DNA from: JAXGXJ01 sp963829545
GTDB taxonomy: Bacteria > Actinomycetota > Thermoleophilia > RBG-16-64-13
DNA: 64,000 bases
NCBI GenBank assembly: GCA_963829545.1
Contig: CAWHIX010000010.1
Coordinates: forward strand, 1-64,000
Reading direction: 5' to 3'
Below the pieces are notes generated by a model. The model was given only the letters and a program-made list of their open reading frames with translations, was not told the DNA's origin and made no database searches. Each line of letters begins with the position of its first letter. Position 1 is the first letter of the stretch. Below are positions 1 to 9,555 of this stretch, piece after piece. The position numbers and the translations under genes were made by a program.

Positions 1-1
1 G

Positions 2-28
2 GCGGACTTCGCAATTCTACGTCATTGA
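2..28 (+). CDS. 3' end of an unidentified gene cut by the window start
   Basis: The first bases read in frame as ADFAILRH followed by TGA. On its own this would be too short to call. Almost the same sequence, reading ADFAILRL plus TGA, recurs at 2781-2807, so both places probably hold the C-terminal end of related genes. The upstream part lies outside the window and the family is unknown. Confidence 0.3.
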   Translation, partial: ADFAILRH

Positions 29-153
29 CTGGGTCATTCTAGGGCCAGCCCGCTATCATTTGGTCCCGAGAGAACCGCTATTCGGTGAGACGGCGGCCAA
101 GAAGTCAGCGCGCGCTGGGTCGGGACGGGTCGGATAACCCCGTCTCGAAGCGC

Positions 154-799
154 CTACGGGGTCAGACCTCGAGCCAGGATATCCAAAGCTCCCACCGCCG
201 GAATGGGGAAGTCCCCGTGAGGCGCTCGGCTCTCCGGCGGGCGCGAAGTTGGCCCACAGGGCTCGCTCCATGCCGGCAGCAAAGGGTATGGACACAACCA
301 CGGCGGCTGCCTCGGTAGCGTCCACGTCGAGCCTGATCCTGCCGAGTTCCTGCTCCGCCTGGATGTACTCGGCCACGATCGCAACCGGTTGCGGTCGCTC
401 GAAACCCTCGGGGACGACTTCTCGCGAACGTAGGAGTCGAAGCTTCTGCTCAGGTCTGGGTCGGCCCACGTGGACGCCATGAGCGAAGATAAGTCTCCCT
501 GCATCTGCCCCGCCAACACGAACAGATACTCCAGGTTGTCGCGCACCGTGTTCTGACCGGCGACGTCCGGGAGTCGTCTGAGTTCCTCCCTGTATCTAGG
601 ACGAGAGAGCGAGGAACACTTGATGGAATAGCTCGTACTTGTCGGTGAAGTGCCGATACATGGTGCCTTCGGACAGCCCGGCTCTGCGGGCGATCTCCCG
701 GGTGGTGGCCCGGGCGAAACCGCGCTCCACGAATACCGCGAGAGCCGCGTCCATCAGAGCCTGGCGGGTCGGACGGGTATCTGTTGGCGTCGGATTCAC
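154..799 (-). CDS. TetR-family transcriptional regulator, frameshifted
   Basis: The N-terminal part (599-799) carries a typical TetR helix-turn-helix: TRQALMDAALAVFVERGF, then ATTREIARRAGLSEGTMYRHF. The GTG at 799 is chosen because GGAGG lies four bases upstream; an in-frame ATG at 820 is the alternative. After FLALSS the frame closes. The ligand-binding half continues in the other two frames (MRDNLEYLFVLAGQM near 546, then AIVAEYIQAEQELGRI, then FPIPAVGALDILARGL ending at 154), so at least three single-base shifts are needed. The full product would be about 215 residues, normal for TetR. It lies just downstream of, and is co-oriented with, an ABC-2 exporter, whose expression it may control. 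Either a decayed gene or a poorly read one. Confidence 0.7.
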
Positions 800-840
800 G
801 GGACCTCCTTCAGGCTCCATCTCAGCTCATCTGGCACGGC

Positions 841-1635
841 TCACGCCGTGATGTCTCGCCGCCGGAACGTGACTGCCGTTATCACCAGCGTGACGACCAC
901 ATACCGACGGCCACCATCAGGCCTGTGGCGAAGGACATGTCGTCCGTGCCTCCCGCCGCCACGGTCCCGAAGGAAGATCCGGGAAGCCATTTCGCTCCAC
1001 TGTCGAGCAGCAGAGTCAATATCATCTCGAACACCAGTAAGTAGCCAATCCCCACGGCGATGGAGAGTCCCGTGCTTCGCGTCATGACTCCGACGAAGAG
1101 CCCGACGAACCCCCACATGAGGGCCGCGAGAGTCAGATGCAGATAGCCATTGAGGAGGGTCTGGGCCATGTCCGTGCGCCACGCCTCCGCGGATATCCCT
1201 GTTGCTCCCGCTACGGCGGGGGAGGCGATCAGGACGAGTAGGGTTGTCGCGAGGGTGGCGATGCACGTGAACAGCACGAGGGCGACCACCTTGCCACCGA
1301 GCAGTCTCAGACGGTTGGGCTGGGCCTGGACGAGCAGCCGTATCAGCCCGTTCGAGTAGTCAGAAGAGGCGAAGATGGCCCACACCACGAGGGCCACGAG
1401 TCCCCACATGTTGGACGCCAACTTGCAGTCCCGCGAACATGCCATCGGGGGCCTCCAGCGTTGACACCGACACGCTCGGGCCCCCCGGCATCGTCACCCC
1501 CGAGTCCGCGGTCGCGGTGAAGAAGACGATGAAGGTCACGATGAGTCCCAACGCGGCCATCAGGCCGATACCCCCGAGGATGTAGTTGCGGCTCATCAGT
1601 CGGGTCCATTCGCAGCGGAACTCGCGCAGCATCAC
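841..1635 (-). CDS. ABC-2 type transporter permease, frameshifted
   Basis: Starts MMLREFRCEWTRLMSRN, a typical cytoplasmic start of ABC-2 permeases, followed by a hydrophobic segment IGLMAALGLIVTFIVFF. The frame breaks near 1430. It resumes as GLVALVVWAIFASSDYSNG and includes several membrane segments (ALVLFTCIATLATTLLVLIA, LTLAALMWGFVGLFVGVM, IAVGIGYLLVFEMILTLLL). A second shift near 895 leads to the last segment and the end at 841. Full length is about 264 residues, the usual size. The start codon overlaps the stop of the ATPase gene (ATGA), so the two are translated as one unit and together form an exporter of unknown substrate. Confidence 0.82.
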
Positions 1636-2576
1636 GCCACCTCTTCCGCTTGGGCCGCCGGGCGGCCGTTGTCACCCGATTCCGTGCCGGTCATCCGCAG
1701 GAACACTTCCTCCAGGCTGGCCTCGCGCGGCCGCAGTACGCGCAGGACGATCCCGGCTTCGGCCGCGGCCCGGTTGACGTCGGCCGACCTGGAGACCGGG
1801 GCCGAAACATGGACCTCGTCCAGTACCACCGATGCCTTCCAGCCCCCGGCTCGCAGGGCCTCCGCGAGGCCGTCGACGTCGGCCGGATGTTCCGGCGCGA
1901 TCTCGATGCTCTCTCCTGCCCGGGAGACCAGGTCAGCGAGGGGACCCGAAAAGAGGAGTTGCCCGAAGCGGACGATGGCCAGGCTGTCGCAGGCGGCCTC
2001 GATCTCGCTCAAGAGATGGGAGGATACGATCACTGTTCGTCCCTGGTCTCCCAGAGAGCGCAGCAGCTGCCTCATCTCCACGATGCCGGCAGGGTCGAGG
2101 CCGTTGGTCGGTTCATCGAGCACAAGGAGTTCGGCGTCGGGGAGCAAGGCAGCGGCGATCCCCAACCGCTGCTTCATGCCTAGCGAGAACCTCTTCACCG
2201 GTTCCTTGCTCCTATCGAGTAGGCCGACGATCGCAAGCACCTCCTCGACCCGGGTGTTGGAGATGCCGCGGAGACGCGCCAGCGAGCGCAGGTTGGTTCG
2301 TGCCGAGAGCGAGGGAACGAAGGCGGGGCTCTCTATGAGAGCTCCGACCCGGTGCGCATACTTCCCGGGATGGGAGATGGGCGAATCGAAGACGGTCGCC
2401 CCACCGCTTGTCGGCCGGATCAGCCCGAGAAGCAGTCTGATCAATGTCGACTTGCCGGAGCCGTTGGGGCCGACCAAACCGATCACCCCCGGACCAGTGA
2501 TCTCCAGGTCTAGCTCGCGGAGTGCGATCACATCACCAAAGTGCCGACTGAGCTTGTCGGTCCGTATCACTGACAC
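1632..2576 (-). CDS. ABC transporter ATP-binding protein
   Basis: ATPase partner of the downstream ABC-2 permease. Visible motifs: Walker A GPNGSGKST, signature FSLGMKQRLGIA (degenerate LSGGQ), Walker B LLVLDEPTNGLD, and switch His in VIVSSHLLSEIE. The C-terminal 80 residues match the extension seen in DrrA/CcmA-like exporter ATPases. I place the start at GTG 2576, preceded by GGAGG five bases away. Longer in-frame starts at 2627 and 2684 lack such a site and add residues not expected in the family. Product about 314 residues. Intact. Probably exports a drug, lipid or peptide; the substrate cannot be told. Confidence 0.9.
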   Translation of the reverse strand: MSVIRTDKLSRHFGDVIALRELDLEITGPGVIGLVGPNGSGKSTLIRLLLGLIRPTSGGATVFDSPISHPGKYAHRVGALIESPAFVPSLSARTNLRSLARLRGISNTRVEEVLAIVGLLDRSKEPVKRFSLGMKQRLGIAAALLPDAELLVLDEPTNGLDPAGIVEMRQLLRSLGDQGRTVIVSSHLLSEIEAACDSLAIVRFGQLLFSGPLADLVSRAGESIEIAPEHPADVDGLAEALRAGGWKASVVLDEVHVSAPVSRSADVNRAAAEAGIVLRVLRPREASLEEVFLRMTGTESGDNGRPAAQAEEVA

Positions 2577-2779
2577 CTTGACCTCCAGTGTTGTTCGGGG
2601 CAAGCCGCTCACCCTCTGGGTGCGCATTGTAGCGGGTAAGCGCTCACCCCGCAAGATTGTGGGCCGGTCCGGGCTCGATTCCAACTTTGGTTGTATTCAC
2701 CCACGCGGCGTGTCCCGGTACGCTGCGGTTCCCCGAAGGTCAGCAGCTTCATCCTGGCAGTCGACCGCAGCAGCGAAGA

Positions 2780-2807
2780 GGCGGACTTCGCAATTCTGCG
2801 TCTATGA
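2780..2807 (+). repeat. Short repeat matching the first 23 bases of the window
   Basis: Positions 2780-2802 match positions 1-23 with one mismatch. In the same frame both copies read EADFAILR/ADFAILR and then stop. Upstream, an open frame reads VSSFILAVDRSSEEADFAILRL. It has no clear start or family, so this may be the tail of a duplicated or decayed gene. Confidence 0.4.
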
Positions 2808-2814
2808 GCGGGGG

Positions 2815-3571
2815 CTACTGTTCGGTCTTCGAGAAGGATTGTCCGCGTGGACCTTTCTCTGCGTATCGATCAAGGTGCGAGAAGTCGTCGATGTTGCGCC
2901 GCATCCTCGGCCCGGGATCGAGCGTAGTAGCAGTGCGCCCCAGACGAACGCCGAACATGATGGATAGATGTTCTGGGATTCCGAGTATCGCGGCTATCTC
3001 CTTCGCCGCATGGGGCTCGCCAAGAATACTGATGATGCTGAACTCGATGCCCTGCGCCGTAGCCATCAGCCACATGTTCTCGAGCAGAAAGCCCAGACTG
3101 ATCAGACCGATATCGTCTCCCGTCCACCCAGGCGCCGGCCGACTGCGATCGTAGAGGACGACAAGGAGCCAGGAAGTAGCGGTAATCAGCCTTTCGAACT
3201 TGGCGTTGAGTGATGCCTCCTCGGCTTCGCTCAGTTCGCCACCCGGGACGAGAAACTCGGGCGGCACCTGAGTCGCAAGCACGCCTGTCCTTCTTTCTTC
3301 CCATTCCGCTTCCGAAAGAACAACGCTCTTGAGATTCTCCCGCAAGAACTCCGGAGGGACGACAGAACTCTATCCTACCGATGCGGCCTAGTACGTCGGG
3401 GTCGCGCACGGCGACTATTTCGTAGTTCTGGATATTGTGCGCGGTGGGCGCCCAGCGACCTGCCTCAAGGATCAGTCGTAACTCCTCGTCTGTGACGGGA
3501 AGACTCCGGTCGAACGGAGCCCTCGTCGATTTGCGTGAGCGGGTCAATTGAAGAATGTCGTCTGGCAGCAA
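2815..3571 (-). CDS. Nitroreductase family protein, one frameshift
   Basis: FMN-dependent nitroreductase family. The N-terminus reads RSRKSTRAPFDRSLPVTDEEL then ILEAGRWAPTAHNIQNYEIV, the classic R-S-x-R...APTAHN.Q FMN-binding region. The frame breaks near 3360. The second half, in another frame, contains DDIGLISLGFLLENMWLMATAQGI and IPEHLSIMFGVRLG, which correspond to the conserved central and C-terminal helices. Full length about 251 residues, a bit longer than the 180-220 common in the family because of an insert around 3190-3330. Substrate unknown; such enzymes reduce nitroaromatics, quinones or enones with NAD(P)H. Single gene, no operon partner on the same strand nearby. Confidence 0.82.
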
Positions 3572-3970
3572 TGTATCCTCCTTCAGCCCCGAAGCTTGAC
3601 GATTTCCTCCGAAGGACGGGCCAGCTCCGGCCGCTCGTGAAGGCCGGGTCCTCCGCGAGCCTAACGTGCTTCAATTGCACTTCTCTGAAGGCCCGATCAT
3701 GGCCGCGACGAGGTCAGCCCGCTTTCTCAATACGGCGGTCGCTTCGCGGTTTCCCCCAGCCTCCGGCCGTCGGGCGACGGTTAGTGTCAGTGTAGCTGAA
3801 CCAGGGTATCCCGGTCTCTTCTTGTCGGCCAAACGGGCCTTCTAAGAACATGGCCGATTTGCAGCCCTTTCCGGACGATTGGTCGCGAAGATCGGAATGA
3901 GGCGGAGTTCTTCCGCATCAAAGCCTATTGACCGTCCCGCGACCAGCGGGCCCACGAAACCGCGTTCAGC
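3572..3970. other. Intergenic gap, nothing confidently identified
   Basis: About 400 bases between the starts/ends of two minus-strand genes. I see no convincing coding frame, RNA or repeat. A short frame from 3850 (MADLQPFPDDWSRRSE) and a 61-residue frame from 3879 have no recognisable family or ribosome site. The upstream regulatory region of the nitroreductase gene should lie at 3572-3700, but no clear promoter is visible. Confidence 0.4.
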
Positions 3971-4854
3971 CTACACGCGCACGTCTCCAGCGTGGGCGCC
4001 GTCGAACTTCGGCGAGGGGCAGGAGAAGATGCAGGCCCCGCACTGGGGCACGAAGGTGAACTGATTGAGCGCGGCGTCGAACGGGTGAGGCACGGTGGAG
4101 CCGATCGCGGCCCGCAGGTCTTCTTCGGTGGGGTCGGGTGGCATCGGCACCTCGGTGCGGCGATAGCCCCCCTCGGGGAAGGGCCACTTGCACCTCACCT
4201 GGTGGAGCCGGGCGTGGACGGACTCGATGCCATCGATGGTGAGCGTCACCCTGCCGGTCATAGCCCTCGTGGGGCAGGCATTGATGCAGGCGTGTCCGCA
4301 GGCATCCGGGCGGCACAGTTCGAGGGCTCCGTGTGCATGGGCGACGGTTCGAGCGGCGCGTCGGTGATGATGGAGACCAGTCTCTGCCTCGGTCCGAACT
4401 CCGGGGTGAGCAGAAGCCCGCTGAAACCGAACTGCCCGAGGCCGGCGGCGACCGCCGCGTGGCGATGCGAGAAATCGGCCCTCGTACCGAACTTGTAGTT
4501 GATGCCGGTGGGCGGGAAGGGCAGGGCTTTGAAGCCCTCCTTCTCCAGAGCGCGGGCCACGCGCGCGGCCGCCGAAGAGAGGTCCCAGTTCATGACGGGG
4601 TAGCCGTACCACATGTAGGGGCCGAGCGTCTTGCCCTCCTCGTCGTAGCGACCCGCGACCTCCACGACGGAGTCCAGCATCTTCTTCGCCAGGACGACGA
4701 CCGACCGGGCGGAGGGCATGTAGTCCGTGGGGCGGGCTCCTTCCGGAGCACCCTCGAGCCGGCTCACCGGGGCGACGCCCAGGAGATCGATGTCTGCTGC
4801 CCCGGCCACATCGCGTAGAACCTGCGTCAAGTCCATATCAGAGATCTCATCCAC
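3971..4854 (-). CDS. QueG-like 4Fe-4S oxidoreductase, one frameshift
   Basis: Resembles the epoxyqueuosine reductase/reductive dehalogenase-like iron-sulfur family. The N-terminal half has LLGVAPVSRLEGAPEGARP, YMPSARSVVVLAKKM and HAAVAAGLGQFGFSGLLLTPEFGPR, typical of this family. The frame breaks near 4310. The C-terminal part resumes with CRPDACGHACINACP, a 4Fe-4S cluster motif, and near the end QCGACIFSCPSPK supplies further cysteines. Full length about 294 residues; QueG itself is usually longer (350-380). True QueG carries two full ferredoxin motifs and a cobalamin site, so a role in queuosine is not certain. The first codons overlap the end of the upstream MFS gene by 8 bases, pointing to translation coupling with that transporter. 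Confidence 0.78.
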
Positions 4855-6142
4855 CAGTCACCCCACGTGTATCTCGCCGGTCGGCAGCGCCGCTGTTGAC
4901 GAACCTGCCTTCGCGGCCGCGGCCATCGATGAGCAAGGCGGCCACCGCGCTCACGAAGAATACTCCCGCGGCCAGTAGGTACGGCGGGCCGTAGGACGAC
5001 GTCGCGTCCGCCAGCAGGCCGCCCAGATACGGACCCAGGGCTTGTCCGACCCCGACGAAGATGGTGACGAAGCCCAGAGCCGCCGCAGCCACCTTCGCGC
5101 CGAAGTGCTCCCCGCACGTCGCTCCCATCAGGCCGGGCATGCCGAACCCCCCCGATCCGAAGATGACCGCCGCCACGAACAGCGCCACGGTCCCGGGACG
5201 AAGACCGAACAACAGGGCCGCCACGCCTTCGAGTATGAGTGTGGTCGCCATCGCCTTCCCTCGGCCGAAACGATCCGAGACCATTCCGTAGGCCAGGCAG
5301 AAGACTATAGCGGCGATGCCGGCGGCCAGGAACATGTAGCCGGCGACCGCGCTGCTGTAGCCGAGATCACCGACGAGGCGTCGCTGGAAGAAGGTCATGA
5401 AGGTGATGAAGGCAAAGCCGTAGAGCAGATACACGAAACCCAGGTGCCAGGCGAAGGCGGAGCGCACGATGGTCGCGAACTCTCTGAAGATGCTCGCGCC
5501 CGCTTCCGTGGGGCGTCCGTCCGACAGGCGCGGCCTGTTGCGCAGCACGAGCGCAGTCACCACGGCCACGGATGCGGCGACCGCTGCGAAGAAGTACCAG
5601 GCCAGGCGCCAGCTATCGCTACCACCCCAGCCCAGGATGAGAGGGACCACAGCCCCGACCACGACGAGTCCCACCGCGGCCCCCGACGAGACGATGGTCG
5701 ACGCCAGTCCCAGTCGACGCGGTTCGAACCAGGCCGACATGAGGGCGAGGGCCGGCACCAGTACCATGCCGTTGCCCACCCCCGTCAGCAGACGGGCGGC
5801 GGAGGCTGCAACGAGATCCTGGGCTAGGCCGGTGAGAAGCATGCCTCCGGCGGTGACGACGATGCCGATGCTGATGATGAGCCGGGCACCGAACTTCGAC
5901 GCCAGGAGGCCCCCCAAAAGGGCCATGGCCATGTATCCGCCCAGATTCCAGGAGGCCAGTGAGCCGGCGGCGGCGCCGCTCAAGCCCAGCGCCTCCTGCA
6001 TCTCGGGGAGGACGGCGCTGTAGCCGAAGCGCCCGAAGCCGATGGCCGCGAAGACGCCCAGGGAGGCCGTTCCCAGGATGACCCAGCGGTACGCCGCATT
6101 CGATGTGGCCGGCACGATGCCTCCCGGTCGCTCCAAGGACAT
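4847..6142 (-). CDS. MFS transporter (YbfB/YjiJ-like)
   Basis: A 431-residue major facilitator protein with about 12 hydrophobic segments. The N-terminal signature WVILGTASLGVFAAIGFGRF followed by GYSAVLPEMQEALGLS is characteristic of the YbfB/YjiJ or oxalate/formate-antiporter-like group. The loop between helices 2 and 3 has GGLLASKFGARLIISIG, and the equivalent C-terminal loop has GMVSDRFGRGKAMATTL. Uncertain substrate, probably an organic acid or aromatic compound. The gene is intact and overlaps the QueG-like gene downstream by 8 bases, so the two likely form one transcription unit. Confidence 0.9.
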   Translation of the reverse strand: MSLERPGGIVPATSNAAYRWVILGTASLGVFAAIGFGRFGYSAVLPEMQEALGLSGAAAGSLASWNLGGYMAMALLGGLLASKFGARLIISIGIVVTAGGMLLTGLAQDLVAASAARLLTGVGNGMVLVPALALMSAWFEPRRLGLASTIVSSGAAVGLVVVGAVVPLILGWGGSDSWRLAWYFFAAVAASVAVVTALVLRNRPRLSDGRPTEAGASIFREFATIVRSAFAWHLGFVYLLYGFAFITFMTFFQRRLVGDLGYSSAVAGYMFLAAGIAAIVFCLAYGMVSDRFGRGKAMATTLILEGVAALLFGLRPGTVALFVAAVIFGSGGFGMPGLMGATCGEHFGAKVAAAALGFVTIFVGVGQALGPYLGGLLADATSSYGPPYLLAAGVFFVSAVAALLIDGRGREGRFVNSGAADRRDTRGVTGG

Positions 6143-6206
6143 GGTCGACCCTTTATATCAGGCCGGCTCCGCACCACCCAGCGTTGCGGTCGACTTCGCG
6201 ATCTGT

Positions 6207-6995
6207 CTAGAAGTGCGGGGGCAGTTGGACCGCGCTCGTGAAACCGTGAAGGACGGCCGAGACGTGCATCGCGATGTGGGCAAGCACGGCGGTGAGCGGA
6301 TTCGCGGTGGCGATATACCCCAGGCTCATGATGCCGTTACCCAACAAGGGATCTCTGATCCCGCTGTCCCAGTATTCGCTGAAGCCCAGGTGGTACATGA
6401 GGGTCACCACGAGGCTCACGACGAGCGCCAGAGCAAGCACTCCCGCCTTCCCTGTCCACTTCGTGGTCCAGCCCAGGCTCTTGAAGGCCCGCCAGGTAGC
6501 CAGAACGGGGACCACCGACAGCATGAGGGCATCGAGGAGACCATAGACGACGCCCAGCCACAAGAGGTCGCCCACGAGCGAGATGCCCTCCGGCCGGGGT
6601 GAGGGATCCTGGGTGAGGACGTTTCTGACCACAAAGGCGCCTATGACCACCGCGCCGGCGAGTCCCCAGAGCCAATGCTTGCGGACGAGGCGCAGAGGAT
6701 GGGAGCCGCTCCACCTGACGTATCCGACAAGGAAGGGAGTGGCGACTACCGCATAGCAGAGCACGAAGAGGGGCCGGGACAGTTCGAGTGTGGTCGCGAA
6801 GACGAAGGCACAGAGGAACCCGATCACGCCCGCGCCGAACCCGAAGAGGAGATGGCCCCACCACACGCGCGTGGCTTCACCCTCTGTGGTGTAGCGGGAA
6901 TCGGTGGTGGCCGCAGGGGTTGTGGTCGGGCCGGCGGCGGTGGCCGCGGGGGCCCCAAGCGGGACTGATATCGTGCTATCAGCATGGGCGGCCAT
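6207..6995 (-). CDS. Polytopic membrane protein of unknown function
   Basis: 262 residues. A Thr/Ala/Pro-rich, probably cytoplasmic stretch of about 40 residues is followed by some six or seven hydrophobic segments (for example LLFGFGAGVIGFLCAFVFAT, WLWGLAGAVVIGAFVV, AGVLALALVVSLVVTLMYH). The last segment, NPLTAVLAHIAMHVSAVLHG, carries histidines in a membrane helix, loosely like CAAX-protease-type (CPBP) proteins, but the usual EExxxR motif is not evident, so I do not assign that function. It ends 65 bases before the MFS gene start on the same strand and may be its operon leader. Family not recognised. Confidence 0.7.
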   Translation of the reverse strand: MAAHADSTISVPLGAPAATAAGPTTTPAATTDSRYTTEGEATRVWWGHLLFGFGAGVIGFLCAFVFATTLELSRPLFVLCYAVVATPFLVGYVRWSGSHPLRLVRKHWLWGLAGAVVIGAFVVRNVLTQDPSPRPEGISLVGDLLWLGVVYGLLDALMLSVVPVLATWRAFKSLGWTTKWTGKAGVLALALVVSLVVTLMYHLGFSEYWDSGIRDPLLGNGIMSLGYIATANPLTAVLAHIAMHVSAVLHGFTSAVQLPPHF

Positions 6996-7143
6996 TTCCT
7001 CGTGCTCCTTTCGTCGTTGGTCCGTGGCTCAACGATAGACTTGGGACGATGGCGTCCACCACGGACAACGCGCCAGACTTCTGGCCGGGAAGATGGACAG
7101 GAGGTGGCTGGCCGGTTGTCCAGGCGACCCCAGATGATGAGAA

Positions 7144-7173
7144 TTGCCTTCCGCTCAGAATCGGCTCTATAGT
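7144..7173 (+). promoter_or_regulatory. Predicted sigma70-type promoter
   Basis: TTGCCT at 7144-7149 and TATAGT at 7168-7173 with an 18-base spacer, about 65 bases upstream of the lipoprotein start at 7239. It is the only good match in this divergent intergenic region. Confidence 0.5.
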
Positions 7174-7238
7174 GGGTGAGCGGGAGCGGGCACGGAGATT
7201 CTCGGCCCGTCATGTTCGAAGCGACAAAGGGAGGAACC

Positions 7239-7793
7239 ATGTCCAGAGGCGGATGCGGCAGGCGCGGCAGACTGTGGGCGCTGGCCATCGTGCTGGTGAT
7301 GACCGTTCTCCTGATGGTGATCGCGGCCGGATGCGGCGGTGGCGAGCCCGAGACACTCATCCCCGAGACCACAGCGGGGTCTTCCGCGGCCTCTGGAGGG
7401 TCAGGGAGTCCCTCCGATGACGCAGGCGTGGCCATGGCCCAAGAGATCTTCGCCGCATACGACGAGATGACCGCCCAGGTGGTCCAGCTCGCCAATGCCA
7501 AGTCGGAACCGGCGGTGCTCAAACCGCAACTGGAAGAGCTGTACGCCTCGTACATGCCGAAGATGGAGGAACTCAAGGCGAAGTACCTGGCCCTCCGGGA
7601 CTCCGACGAGTCTGCGTTCAGATCCTGCAACGGGTACGTGTCGACGAACCGGGGCCAGCGCATCACCGACATGGAGAACGACATGGTGGAGGCCATCAAG
7701 TACTACAACCTCGAGCTTGGTGACCGGGAGATAGTGAGCCTGCTGACCGAGAAACCGCTCGCGCTGCTGAGGGTGGCGATAAACGAGAACTAG
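7239..7793 (+). CDS. Lipoprotein of unknown function
   Basis: The start ATG at 7239 follows GGGAGGAACC, a strong ribosome site; a longer frame from 7176 has none. The product (184 residues) begins with a basic region, a hydrophobic core LWALAIVLVMTVLLMVIAAG and the lipobox Cys, then a Ser/Gly/Thr-rich linker. The mature domain (from about residue 65) is helical: MAQEIFAAYDEMTAQVVQLA, LEELYASYMPKMEELKAKYL and MENDMVEAIKYYNLELGDREI. It contains one further Cys. It is probably anchored to the outer face of the cytoplasmic membrane. I do not recognise the family. A second lipoprotein gene follows within 35 bases. Confidence 0.8.
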   Translation: MSRGGCGRRGRLWALAIVLVMTVLLMVIAAGCGGGEPETLIPETTAGSSAASGGSGSPSDDAGVAMAQEIFAAYDEMTAQVVQLANAKSEPAVLKPQLEELYASYMPKMEELKAKYLALRDSDESAFRSCNGYVSTNRGQRITDMENDMVEAIKYYNLELGDREIVSLLTEKPLALLRVAINEN

Positions 7794-7826
7794 TTCCACC
7801 CGACCCTGATGCAGGAGGGAGGGCAG

Positions 7827-8653
7827 GTGACCGGGTTCCCGCGTTTCGTCATGGTTCTCGTTGTCGCGCTCGCACTCGTCGTGGCAGTGTCCGGCCGGCC
7901 GGTTGCGGCGGCGCCGAGTCGTCGTCCGACGCGGCCGCAGCGACAGAACAGACGTTCACGCGCGACAACTGGGCCGAACTCGCCGCCGATCCCGACGCCT
8001 TCGAGGGAGCCGGGGTGGACATCGTCGGCCAGGTGATGGGCGAGCCCCAGCAGGACGGGGACGTCACCTACTGGCAGATGTGGCCCCATCCCACGAACGT
8101 GGACTGGTTCGCCGTGGTCGGCTTCGAGGACCCGTCGTTCACCATCGCCGACGGCGACTACGTTCACGTGCTGGGCACCGTGCGAGGCAAGACGGAAGGC
8201 GAGATCCCCCTTCTGGCCACACTGGACGCCGTGGCCGTGCGCGCCGAGACGGCCGAGGTGGTCGATAGGAGCGCGCTCGCCCCGCCGGCACTCCGCACCG
8301 TCGAACCGGCCCAGAGCATCGAACAGCACGGCTTGATCGTAACCGTGGACAAGGTGGAGTTCGCCGCCAACGAGACCCGGGTGTTCGTCACGGTCGACAA
8401 TCAGTCGACCGCCACGGCCAGCTTCAACGGCTACAAGACCAGGGCCGTGCAGGGGCAGACCAGCTACGAACCCGAGGATCTCACCCCTTACCAGTGGGTG
8501 GAGCCCGAACTGCCTCCGGGCGCGGCCTCCTCCGGGGTGGTCCTCTTCACGGCCATGGACCCGGTCCAGGCCACCGAGCTCCACTTCGAACCCCGCACGG
8601 ACGACTACCAGCTTGAATTCAGCCCGTATGTGTTCGAGATAGCAGGGGAGTAG
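7827..8653 (+). CDS. Lipoprotein of unknown function, one frameshift
   Basis: GTG at 7827 is preceded by GGAGGGAGGG. The signal sequence FPRFVMVLVVALALVVAVSG runs in one frame. The continuation AGCGGAESSSDAAAATEQTF with its lipobox Cys lies in the frame that also holds the rest of the protein (VDIVGQVMGEPQQDGDVTYW to YVFEIAGE). The shift falls in the run ccggccggccgg at 7891-7902, a likely read error. The mature part looks like two beta-rich domains. The first (FAVVGFEDPSFTIADGDYVH, LGTVRGK) resembles an OB-like fold; the second (LIVTVDKVEFAANETRVFVT) resembles the DUF4352-type immunoglobulin-like domain. Probably co-transcribed with the lipoprotein upstream and the acetyltransferase downstream (8-base gap). 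Function unknown. Confidence 0.78.
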
Positions 8654-8661
8654 GGGCTTTC

Positions 8662-9481
8662 ATGAAGATCGTCGACCTCACCGAGGACAAGAAGGACCTC
8701 TTCTGCCTCTGCCTCGAGGACTGGTCCGAGGAGGCCAAGGAGGCGGGGCCCAAGCGCCGGCAGTGGCTGGAGCGGAGCGAGAAGCTCGGCCTGCGGGCCA
8801 AGCTCGCCCTGGACGACAACGGGGTCGAGGGCGGGATGATCCAGTACGGGCCCATCGAGCATTCGTTCGTCGACGGCGCGGGGCTCTACTTCATCTACTG
8901 CATCCACGTGCACGGCCACAAGCAGGGACGGGGCAACTTCCAGAGGCGCGGCATGGGCAAGGCGCTGCTCCGCGCCGCCGAGGAGGATGCCCGCGCCGCT
9001 CGGCGCCTGGGCATGGCGGCCTGGGGCGTCTGGCTGCCCTTCTGGATGAAGGCCTCCTGGTTCAAGAAGCACGGCTACCGCAAGGCGGATCGCCAGGGCA
9101 TCTCGGTGCTGCTCTGGAAGCCGTTCGCCGACGAGGCGCAGCCGCCGCGCTGGTTCCCCAAGGTGGACAAGCGACCCGAGCCCGATCCCCGGCAAGGTGA
9201 ACGTCACCGCCTTCACGAGCGGCTGGTGCCTGGCGCAGAACCTGGTCTACGAGCGGGCCAAGCGCGCCGCGGCCGAGCTCGGCGACGCGGTCGTGTTCCG
9301 CGAGATCGACACCTCGGACGCGGAGCGCCGTCGCCGAGTGGGGGGTGGCGGACGCGGTCCTTGTGGACGGCAAGAACCTCCAGAAGGGGCCGCCGCCGAG
9401 CTACGAGAAGATCCGCAGGAAGATGGCCAGGCGGGCACGCGTTCGGAGCGTGAGCATCCGGGCGCGCCGGAGGGCCGGTAG
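8662..9481 (+). CDS. GNAT acetyltransferase with C-terminal YoaP-like domain, frameshifted
   Basis: Residues 1-160 form a GNAT domain with the acetyl-CoA loop QRRGMGKALLRAAEEDAR and the strand FKKHGYRKADRQG. After a frameshift near 9190 the sequence continues NVTAFTSGWCLAQNLVYERA then GDAVVFREIDTSD. After a second shift near 9330 it reads ADAVLVDGKNLQKGPPPSYE. That tail is the YoaP-type domain: a thioredoxin-like GWCxxQN motif followed by GPPPSYEKI. The order GNAT then YoaP is the known architecture of this family. The exact stop is uncertain: the three frames close at 9453, 9481 and 9563, and the last would run into the convergent glycosidase gene. Substrate unknown. Confidence 0.72.
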
Positions 9482-9512
9482 CTGGTCGGCTCCCGGCCCC
9501 GTGCTCGGTGAG

Positions 9513-9529
9513 GCCCTGCAGCGCAGGGC
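9513..9529. terminator. Hairpin between two convergent genes
   Basis: GCCCTG/CAGGGC, a 6-bp stem with a 5-base loop, lies between the ends of the acetyltransferase and glycosidase genes. There is no T-run, so a terminator role is only possible. Confidence 0.3.
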
Positions 9530-9555
9530 TTCGCTTATCAGCGGACTCGGACCCG

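Noticed and set aside
1669..2967. Open frame of 432 codons on the plus strand
   Set aside because: Antisense of the ABC ATPase gene with intact Walker motifs.
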